Assembly (NCBI GenBank): GCA_028688525.1
Contig: JAQTYA010000006.1
Span: 1-64,000 of the forward strand
Length of the DNA: 64,000 nt
Direction: 5' to 3'
From: Methylococcus sp.
GTDB taxonomy: Bacteria > Pseudomonadota > Gammaproteobacteria > Methylococcales > Methylococcaceae
Part shown: positions 57,976 to 64,000 of the stretch, piece after piece
Layout: every line of letters starts with the position of its first letter
Numbering within the stretch: the first letter of the stretch is position 1
Notes under the pieces: model-generated
The model's database searches: none
Told to the model about the DNA's origin: nothing
The model's input: only the letters and a program-made list of their open reading frames with translations
Program-made: the position numbers and the translations under genes

Positions 57976-58674
57976 TCAATCCGGGCAAGTCGAGAAACGG
58001 TAGCCGAACCCGCGTACGGTCTGAATCATTTCTTCCCGGTTATGCTCCGAGAGAATCTTGCGCAGCCGCCGGATGTGGACATCGACGGTCCGCTCCTCGA
58101 TGTAGGCGCTCCTACCCCAGACTTGGTCCAGCAATTGGGCTCGGCTGTATACCTTGCTCGGATGAGTGAGGAAGAATTCGATTAGCCGATATTCGGTGGG
58201 ACTCAGGCTCACCGACTCCTGGTCGATGCTCACCCGATGTTCGTCGGTGTCCAACAGGATGCCTCCGACCTCAATGCGTCCGTCCAGCTTGGCCAAGCGG
58301 TTGCTCCGGCGCAGAACCGCCCGGATTCGCGCGATCAGTTCGCGCGGCGAGAACGGCTTGGTGACGTAATCGTCCGCACCCACATCGAGCCCCCGGATCT
58401 TGTCTTCCTCCTCGCCGCGCGCCGTGACCAAGATAATGGGAATATCGCCGTAGTTCTCGTCCTTCTTCAGGCGGCGCGCCCATTCGACGCCGCTGATTCC
58501 GGGCAGCATCCAGTCCAGCAAGATCAAATCGGGCTCCTGTTCCTGCATCCAGTTCAAAGCCTGCTGGACATCGCCCGCGGCATGCACTGCAAACTCCGCC
58601 TGCTCCAACACCAGGGTCAACATCTCCCGGATGGCTTCCTCATCTTCCACCACCAGCACATTGATATCGGACAT
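57976..58674 (-). CDS. phoB: Phosphate regulon response regulator PhoB
   Basis: A 232-residue OmpR/PhoB-type regulator: receiver (1-122; LVVEDEEAIREMLTLVLEQ, LILLDWMLPGISGVEWAR, KPFSPRELIARI) and winged-helix DNA-binding domain (about 130-228, LSPTEYRLIEFFLTHPSKVYSRAQLLDQVWG and EERTVDVHIRRLRKIL). It is the first gene of phoBR. A candidate Pho box lies upstream. Confidence 0.94.
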   Translation of the reverse strand: MSDINVLVVEDEEAIREMLTLVLEQAEFAVHAAGDVQQALNWMQEQEPDLILLDWMLPGISGVEWARRLKKDENYGDIPIILVTARGEEEDKIRGLDVGADDYVTKPFSPRELIARIRAVLRRSNRLAKLDGRIEVGGILLDTDEHRVSIDQESVSLSPTEYRLIEFFLTHPSKVYSRAQLLDQVWGRSAYIEERTVDVHIRRLRKILSEHNREEMIQTVRGFGYRFSTCPD

Positions 58675-58719
58675 CTTCGGATTTCCATTGTGAAAACCAC
58701 GTTAATCTAAATACCGAAG

Positions 58720-58737
58720 ATTACCGTCCCGTTACAA
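58720..58737 (-). promoter_or_regulatory. Candidate Pho box upstream of phoB
   Basis: On the minus strand two seven-base units, TTGTAAC and CGGTAAT, are separated by four bases, the 11-base spacing of Pho boxes (consensus CTGTCAT). They match the consensus at 4 and 5 of 7 positions and lie about 45 bases before the phoB ATG. This would allow autoregulation, as in other proteobacteria. Confidence 0.4.
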
Positions 58738-58770
58738 CTCTGAGTCAGCCGGAAGCCGCAACCGCCACGC

Positions 58771-61350
58771 TCAATCCTCCTTGGAAAACTTGAGCCCTTC
58801 CCCCTCGCTCTCCACACGAATGACGTCGCCGGGCAGGAAGCGGCCGCCGAGTATGTCCAGCGCCAGCGGATTTTCCAATTCCTGCTGGATGGCACGCTTC
58901 AGCGGCCTCGCTCCATAGACCGGATCGAAGCCGGCGTTGCCGAGCTGATCCAGCGCAGCGTCGGACACCACCAGCGAGAAATCCCGGGCTTGTAAGCGTT
59001 CTTGCAAATGCTTGATCTGGATCCGGGCGATGGCGCGGATCTGGTCTTGCCCCAGGGGATGGAACACCACCGCCTCGTCGATCCGGTTGATGAACTCAGG
59101 CCGGAAATACTGGCCGACGATCTCCATGACTTCGGCCTTCATCTGCGCATAATGCGCCTCACCGGACAGCTCCTGGATGCGGCCGGAGCCGAGATTGGAC
59201 GTCATCACCACCACCGCATTGCGGAAATCTACGGTGCGGCCTTGGCCGTCGGTAAGACGGCCATCGTCGAGCACCTGGAGCAGTACGTTAAACACGTCCG
59301 GATGTGCCTTCTCCACCTCGTCCAGCAGGATTACGGAATAGGGTTTGCGCCGGACAGCTTCCGTCAGATAGCCGCCTTCTTCGTAGCCGACGTAGCCGGG
59401 CGGAGCGCCGATCAGCCGGGCGACCGAGTGCTTCTCCATGAATTCCGACATGTCGATGCGCACCATGGCTTCGTCGGTGTCGAACAGGAACTCGGCCAAG
59501 GCCTTGCACAGCTCGGTCTTGCCCACACCGGTCGGCCCTAGGAATAGGAAAGAGCCGTTCGGTCGGTTGGGATCGGCCAGACCGGCGCGGGACCGCCGTA
59601 TGGCGTTGGATACTGCGGCGATTGCTTCCTGCTGTCCGACCACCCGGCGGCCGAGGTTTTGCTCCATCTGCAGCAGCTTCTCACGCTCGCCTTCGAGCAT
59701 TTTAGCCACAGGGATTCCGGTCCATTTGGAGACGACTTCGGCTATCTCCTCATCGGTCACCTTGTTGCGCAACAACTGGAACTCATCGTTCTCGCCGGCT
59801 TCGGCGGAGACGAGGCGCTTTTCCAATGCCGGAATCTGTTCGTACTGGATCTGGCCGGCGCGGGTGAGATCGCCGCTGCGCTTGGCATTGTCGAGATCCT
59901 GCCTCGCCTTTTCCAGCTCCTCCTTGACACTGGCGGCACCGGACAGACGCGACTTCTCGCTTTTCCAGATTTCTTCCAGATCAGCGTATTCCTTCTCCAG
60001 CTTGCCGATCTCGCTTTCTAGGGCTTCCAGTCGTTTGCGAGAAGCCTCGTCGGTTTCCTTCTTCAAGGCTTCGCGCTCGATCCTGAGCTGGATCAAACGC
60101 CTGTCGAGCCGGTCCATCTCCTCCGGCTTGGAATCGATCTCCATGCGGATGCGGCTGGCGGCTTCGTCGATCAAATCGATCGCCTTGTCGGGAAGTTGAC
60201 GGTCGGTGATATAGCGGTGCGACAACGTGGCCGCGGCCACGATCGCCGGATCGGTGATGGTGACGCCGTGATGGACCTCGTAGCGCTCCTTCAAACCGCG
60301 CAGAATGGCGATGGTGTCCTCGACCAGCGGCTCATCCACCAGCACCTTCTGGAACCTACGTTCCAGCGCCGCATCCTTTTCGATGTATTTGCGGTATTCG
60401 TCCAGGGTAGTAGCACCGATGCAATGCAATTCGCCGCGCGCCAGCGCGGGTTTGAGCATGTTGCCCGCATCCATAGCCCCTTCCGCCTTGCCCGCCCCGA
60501 CCATAGTATGCAGCTCGTCGACGAATAGGATGACCCGGCCTTCCTGCTTGGCGATGTCGTTGAGCACTGCCTTCAACCGCTCCTCGAACTCCCCGCGGAA
60601 CTTCGCCCCGGCGATCAGCCCAGCCATGTCCAGCGCCAGCAGACGCTTACCCTTGACGCCTTCCGGCACTTCGCCGTTGATGATGCGCTGGGCCAGGCCT
60701 TCGACGATGGCCGTCTTGCCCACGCCGGGTTCGCCGATCAGCACCGGATTGTTCTTGGTACGCCGCTGCAGCACCTGGATGGTCCGCCGGATCTCGTCGT
60801 CGCGGCCGATCACCGGATCGAGCTTGCCGCGTTCCGCGCGTTCGGTCAGGTCGATCGTATATTTGGCGAGCGCTTGGCGTTGTTCCTCCACATTCGGATC
60901 GTCGGCAGACTGGCCGCCGCGCATGGCATCGACGGCCCTCGCCAACATGTCCTTGTTCAAACCGGCCTTGCGCAAGACATCGGAAACCTCGCCCCGCGAA
61001 TCCAGCACGGCCAACACGAACATCTCGCTAGTGATGAACTGGTCGCCCCGCTTCTGGGCTAGCTTGTCGGTCAGGTTGAGCACCCGCGACAGATCCGCCG
61101 AAATCTGCACATCGCCACCCACGCCTTCCACCGAGGGCATGCGCTCCAGCACGGCGTTCAACGCCTCCTGCAGCTGGGAGACGTTCACCCCGGCTTGTGC
61201 CAGCAGCGGACGCACCGTACTGCCTTCTTGATCGAGCAGCGCTACCATGACATGCGCAGCTTCGATGAACTGGTGGTCGCGCCCAAGCGCCAGGCTCTGA
61301 GCGTCGGCCAGAGCCGCCTGAAATTTACTGGTCAGTTTGTCCATTCGCAT
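58771..61350 (-). CDS. clpB: ATP-dependent chaperone ClpB
   Basis: ClpB is the AAA+ disaggregase working with DnaK. The 859-residue chain has the N domain ([21 protein letters not shown]), NBD1 with [18 protein letters not shown], the coiled-coil middle domain (about 410-525, typical heptads of Glu/Lys/Leu), NBD2 with [19 protein letters not shown], and the C-terminal [16 protein letters not shown]. All Walker motifs are intact. A heat-shock-like -35 element is seen upstream. Confidence 0.97.
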   Translation of the reverse strand: MRMDKLTSKFQAALADAQSLALGRDHQFIEAAHVMVALLDQEGSTVRPLLAQAGVNVSQLQEALNAVLERMPSVEGVGGDVQISADLSRVLNLTDKLAQKRGDQFITSEMFVLAVLDSRGEVSDVLRKAGLNKDMLARAVDAMRGGQSADDPNVEEQRQALAKYTIDLTERAERGKLDPVIGRDDEIRRTIQVLQRRTKNNPVLIGEPGVGKTAIVEGLAQRIINGEVPEGVKGKRLLALDMAGLIAGAKFRGEFEERLKAVLNDIAKQEGRVILFVDELHTMVGAGKAEGAMDAGNMLKPALARGELHCIGATTLDEYRKYIEKDAALERRFQKVLVDEPLVEDTIAILRGLKERYEVHHGVTITDPAIVAAATLSHRYITDRQLPDKAIDLIDEAASRIRMEIDSKPEEMDRLDRRLIQLRIEREALKKETDEASRKRLEALESEIGKLEKEYADLEEIWKSEKSRLSGAASVKEELEKARQDLDNAKRSGDLTRAGQIQYEQIPALEKRLVSAEAGENDEFQLLRNKVTDEEIAEVVSKWTGIPVAKMLEGEREKLLQMEQNLGRRVVGQQEAIAAVSNAIRRSRAGLADPNRPNGSFLFLGPTGVGKTELCKALAEFLFDTDEAMVRIDMSEFMEKHSVARLIGAPPGYVGYEEGGYLTEAVRRKPYSVILLDEVEKAHPDVFNVLLQVLDDGRLTDGQGRTVDFRNAVVVMTSNLGSGRIQELSGEAHYAQMKAEVMEIVGQYFRPEFINRIDEAVVFHPLGQDQIRAIARIQIKHLQERLQARDFSLVVSDAALDQLGNAGFDPVYGARPLKRAIQQELENPLALDILGGRFLPGDVIRVESEGEGLKFSKED

Positions 61351-61387
61351 CGGTTCAACCCCTCAAGGCTGTATTCATTGTCTGCGG

Positions 61388-61415
61388 TTGTGAGGGCGGG
61401 AACATCTATTTCAAG
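61388..61415 (-). promoter_or_regulatory. Candidate sigma32 promoter of clpB
   Basis: On the minus strand CTTGAAA (61409-61415) is a perfect heat-shock -35 element. At 14 bases spacing the -10 would be CTCACAA (61388-61394), a poor match to CCCATNT. The element lies 59 bases before the clpB ATG, which is a reasonable distance. Confidence 0.45.
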
Positions 61416-61536
61416 CATAGTCTCTGGAGTACCCAAGGTACGGGCCCTGTGGGAGAATACCGGCGGGGGATCGACCCCGGATGACGGCTCGGCGACCCCT
61501 TCTCGGGGAATTTTCGCTGCGGCGTTGTCTAACAGG

Positions 61537-61559
61537 CGCATGCGTCGATCGTGCATGCG
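61537..61559. repeat. Dyad in the leader of the RiPP precursor gene
   Basis: Seven-base arms CGCATGC (61537-61543) and GCATGCG (61553-61559) are separated by nine bases; two more G-T pairs could extend the stem in RNA. It lies 34 bases before the precursor ATG and could be an operator or an mRNA hairpin. Confidence 0.5.
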
Positions 61560-61592
61560 TACTTAAACTCACCTTGGAGGATTCGAGCTGCT

Positions 61593-61922
61593 ATGAGCAA
61601 AAAATTCAATAAAACTTCGCTGTCGACCGTCATGGGCACCGCCCTGGCCACCTCCCTGTCGGCCGGTGCCGTCGTGGCCGCCGAGAACCCCTTCGCCGCC
61701 AAGGAATTGACCAGCGGCTACATGCAAGTCGCCGAAGCCGGCAAAGATCAGAAGGAAATGAAGTGCGGCGCCGAAGTGATGAAAGGCAATCCGGAGATGA
61801 AATGCGGCGCTTCCATGATGCAAGGCACCGATGCCAAAGCGACCGAAGGCAAGTGCGCTGGTATGAAGAAGGAAGGCGCCTCCCCGGCACCCACCCCTGC
61901 CGGAACTCCGAAAGCGCAGTAA
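61593..61922 (+). CDS. bufA: Bufferin/HvfA-type RiPP precursor peptide
   Basis: A 109-residue exported precursor: N-terminal signal-like segment (about 10-30, LSTVMGTALATSLSAGAVVAA), then NPFAAKELTSGYMQVAEAG, typical of the family, then three Cys-containing motifs: EMKCG at C58, EMKCG at C71 and EGKCAG at C88, ending in a Pro/Ala/Thr tail. Related HvfA and bufferin peptides have E-G-K-C-G repeats whose cysteines are turned into thiooxazole-type groups that bind copper. Here two of three motifs have Met for Gly. ATG at 61593 has GGAGG at 61576-61580; an in-frame GTG at 61551 is less likely. The DUF692 and DUF2063 genes follow. Confidence 0.85.
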   Translation: MSKKFNKTSLSTVMGTALATSLSAGAVVAAENPFAAKELTSGYMQVAEAGKDQKEMKCGAEVMKGNPEMKCGASMMQGTDAKATEGKCAGMKKEGASPAPTPAGTPKAQ

Positions 61923-61950
61923 TCCCAGCCCGTAGCCGGCCCCGCGCAGG

Positions 61951-62802
61951 ATGATCGAGAAAGCCAACGTCATTCGCGGCGCGGGTCTCGGCCTGCGGCG
62001 CGGCTTCATCGAATCGGTGGTTGCCGATCCTCCCGGATCGGTAGACTTTTACGAAGTTGCGCCGGAAAACTGGATGCGAATGGGTGGCCGCAACGGCCGC
62101 CTGTTCCGTTCCTTGACCGAGCGCGTCCCCTTCGTCTGCCATGGGTTGACGCTCTCTCTCGGCGGTCCGACTCCGCTGGACGAGTCTTTTCTCACCGAAC
62201 TCAAGGCGTTCCTAGAACTTCACTCCATACCGATCTACAGCGAGCATCTAAGCTATTGCAGCGACCGAGGACATCTCTACGATCTGCTGCCGATCCCGTT
62301 CACCGCTGAAGCGGTGCACTATGTTGCAGCACGCATCCGCCGAGTCCAGGATATTCTGGAACGGCGCATCGCCATAGAAAACGTGTCCTATTACGCCGCA
62401 CCCGGCCAGGAAATGGATGAAGTCGACTTCCTCAAAGCAGTACTCGCGGAAGCCGATTGCGACCTGCTGGTCGATATCAACAACATCTATGTCAACAGCA
62501 TCAATCACGGCTACGACGCGGAAGCTTTCCTGCTCGCGCTGCCGCACGAGCGCATCGCCTACGCCCACATGGCCGGCCATTATGTACAAGCCCCCGATTT
62601 CCTGATCGATACTCATGGCGCGCCGATCATCGATCCGGTATGGAAACTGCTCGGCACAGCTTACGCTGCCTTCGGCAATTTCCCCACGCTGCTGGAACGC
62701 GATTTCAACATTCCGCCTCTAACCGAACTCCTGAACGAAGTGGCCGGGATACGGATCTTGCAGCTACAAGCGGCCGAACCGGCGAAACGGCGTCATGGCT
62801 GA
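61951..62802 (+). CDS. bufB: DUF692 multinuclear non-heme iron oxidase (BufB/HvfB-like)
   Basis: A 283-residue TIM-barrel enzyme of the MNIO (DUF692) family, which includes MbnB of methanobactin synthesis. Visible are [63 protein letters not shown] (metal-binding Glu/His), [64 protein letters not shown] and [14 protein letters not shown]. Such enzymes use two or three irons and O2 to modify cysteine. It starts 28 bases after the precursor stop and overlaps the DUF2063 gene by eight bases. Confidence 0.93.
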   Translation: MIEKANVIRGAGLGLRRGFIESVVADPPGSVDFYEVAPENWMRMGGRNGRLFRSLTERVPFVCHGLTLSLGGPTPLDESFLTELKAFLELHSIPIYSEHLSYCSDRGHLYDLLPIPFTAEAVHYVAARIRRVQDILERRIAIENVSYYAAPGQEMDEVDFLKAVLAEADCDLLVDINNIYVNSINHGYDAEAFLLALPHERIAYAHMAGHYVQAPDFLIDTHGAPIIDPVWKLLGTAYAAFGNFPTLLERDFNIPPLTELLNEVAGIRILQLQAAEPAKRRHG

Positions 62803-63553
62803 ACCTGAACTCGCCTTCCAACGCCTACAGCTGGCGTTCGCGTCCCACATCAGGGAACCCGCCCGGAATCCAGCACCGCCGGATGTTGCATCCGAACGCA
62901 TGGCGATCTATCGGGAACTGCTCTACAACAACATCGAAAGCTTCATCGGCAACGGTTTTCCCGTTATCCGGCAGATACTGGGAGAGTCGCGCTGGAACGC
63001 CTTGGTACAGGATTTTTTCGCTCGCCATGTGTGCACCACGCCGTATTTTTCGGAAATTTGCGAAGAATTTCTGGCTTTTCTGGAGCAAGAGCGAGGCCAG
63101 GTGGAAGACGACCCACCGTTTTTATTCGAGCTTGCCCACTACGAATGGGTAGAACTGGCTTTGGCGATCCATCAGGCCGAGTCGTTTCCTGCCCATCCCG
63201 GCTTGCCCGCCGACTGGATGAAGTGCCGCGTCGAACTCTCCCAGCTGGCCTGGAATCTGGCCTACCGCTATCCGGTCCATCGCATCGAGCCGGATTTCAT
63301 GCCGGACTCTGCGCCGGAAACTCCAAGCTTACTCCTGGTGTACCGTAACCGAGAGGACCAAGTCCGGTTCCTGGAAAGTCCGCCTCTGCTGCACCGCTTG
63401 CTCGAACTGTTCGACCGGAAGCAAGCACTTGCGGTCGAAACGCACATCGAACAACTGGCCAGCGAAATCGGCGGTGATGCCGCGGTATTGAGCCGGCAGG
63501 TCCAACCGGTATTGGAAGACCTCCACGAACGCGGGATACTCCGCCTGACCTGA
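62795..63553 (+). CDS. bufC: DUF2063 partner protein (BufC/HvfC-like)
   Basis: A 252-residue protein with an N-terminal DUF2063 domain: [45 protein letters not shown] then [19 protein letters not shown]. In related clusters this protein forms a complex with the MNIO enzyme and binds the precursor leader. The C-terminal half (about 130-250) is typical of HvfC, with [16 protein letters not shown] and a helical end. It overlaps the DUF692 gene, so the three genes form one operon. It converges on the partial gene at 63559. Confidence 0.92.
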   Translation: MAEPELAFQRLQLAFASHIREPARNPAPPDVASERMAIYRELLYNNIESFIGNGFPVIRQILGESRWNALVQDFFARHVCTTPYFSEICEEFLAFLEQERGQVEDDPPFLFELAHYEWVELALAIHQAESFPAHPGLPADWMKCRVELSQLAWNLAYRYPVHRIEPDFMPDSAPETPSLLLVYRNREDQVRFLESPPLLHRLLELFDRKQALAVETHIEQLASEIGGDAAVLSRQVQPVLEDLHERGILRLT

Positions 63554-63558
63554 TCCGG

Positions 63559-64000
63559 TCAGCTCAAGCTCAGCCGGGCGCCGGCATCACCCCCATCCTC
63601 GCCCGACAGTTCAACATCCAACAAGTAAATCCGATTCGCCGAAATCCCTCTCTGCATGAGATAGCTGCGTATGCCAGCAGCGCGTGATTGAGCCAGCCGG
63701 CGCAGGTCGATCTCGTTGATGGACCAGTCTTTCAACACCGTCTTGCGGGCGCTTTCGAACAAGCCCGTGCTCAGAACCCGCTGACCTTTCGGCAACTCCG
63801 CCCATTCGGTTGCGCCGGGATAACGCAACCGGTAGAACTGGCTGAACAATCGCCGTTCGTCCTCATCCGACAACACTACCGCACCGGCCGCTCCCTGGTC
63901 CCCTGAACCGATGCGCAACTCGATGGCTTTGGCATTCTCTAGTTGCCGCTTTAACTGTTGTTCGGCTAGTGCACTGGAATCGCGCTCGCTCCTAGCGGTT
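63559..64000 (-). CDS. C-terminal part of a DUF748-like protein (truncated by window edge)
   Basis: The minus-strand frame is open from the window edge to the stop at 63559, so this is the 3' end of a longer gene. An in-frame TTG at 63918 is only an internal codon. The end (SINEIDLRRLAQSRAAGIRSYLMQRGISANRIYLLDVELSG) resembles the terminal segment of DUF748 (AsmA-like) envelope proteins; an OmpA-like tail is the other possibility. The upstream part ALAEQQLKRQLENAKAIEL is helical. Confidence 0.55.
   Translation of the reverse strand, partial: TARSERDSSALAEQQLKRQLENAKAIELRIGSGDQGAAGAVVLSDEDERRLFSQFYRLRYPGATEWAELPKGQRVLSTGLFESARKTVLKDWSINEIDLRRLAQSRAAGIRSYLMQRGISANRIYLLDVELSGEDGGDAGARLSLS

Noticed and set aside
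61501-61535. ECF-type promoter (GGAA...GTC) for the RiPP operon
   Set aside because: The spacing between the GGAA-like element and any CGTC-like element is outside the usual 15-17 bases, so it could not be supported.

Overview
The window is a gene-dense, high-GC chromosomal segment from a gammaproteobacterium. Gene content points to the Methylococcaceae (Methylococcus-like methanotrophs): an NAD-type isocitrate dehydrogenase of the mitochondrial kind, a hemD-hemX fusion, a phosphoribulokinase, osmoregulated periplasmic glucan genes and a copper-type RiPP cluster. The taxon is inferred from gene content, not from a marker search. I see no tRNA, rRNA, CRISPR array, insertion sequence or prophage. 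No intergenic stretch exceeds about 260 bases.

Layout. 0.2-6.4 kb: prkB, ampD (minus), a DUF1631 gene, moaD-moaE, DUF2288, a bestrophin-like channel, dodecin and dsbB. 7-11.3 kb: hemC, a hemD-hemX fusion and hemY, coupled by GTGA overlaps; ubiD converges on them. 13-18 kb: a PmtA-like methyltransferase, minCDE, a small winged-helix protein, xthA and NAD-isocitrate dehydrogenase. 18-25.9 kb (minus): a Gld-type ABC exporter (ATPase, permease, GldG-like, DUF4340), then an MBOAT acyltransferase, an SGNH-like protein and mutM. 25.9-33.5 kb: hemW, a small membrane protein, a REC-PAS-GGDEF-EAL protein translationally coupled to a 1144-residue hybrid kinase with an ethylene-receptor-type membrane domain, and a small lipoprotein. 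33.7-39.7 kb: a DUF58/DUF4381/BatA/BatBC/BatD operon without an adjacent moxR. 40-43.8 kb: argS, a SPOR protein and ppnN. 44-48.8 kb (minus): opgG, an unknown 157-residue gene, opgH and a uracil-DNA glycosylase. 49-53.3 kb: sixA, then a small phosphate-binding-like protein with an outer-membrane protein, divergent from a histidine kinase and response regulator. 53.3-58.7 kb (minus): nadC, a pstS-like gene, an OmpA-family gene, phoR and phoB. 58.8-64 kb: clpB, then a divergent three-gene bufferin/HvfABC-type cluster (Cys-containing precursor, DUF692 MNIO enzyme, DUF2063 partner), and the 3' end of a minus-strand gene running off the window.

The two most interesting systems are (i) the MNIO RiPP cluster at 61.6-63.6 kb, expected from its relatives to make a copper-binding peptide with modified cysteines, and (ii) the hybrid kinase at 29.6-33.0 kb. 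Its first 115 residues align without gaps to the plant ETR1 ethylene-binding domain at the Asp, Cys and His key positions. It is coupled to a cyclic-di-GMP enzyme. Both are tied, by family knowledge, to copper.
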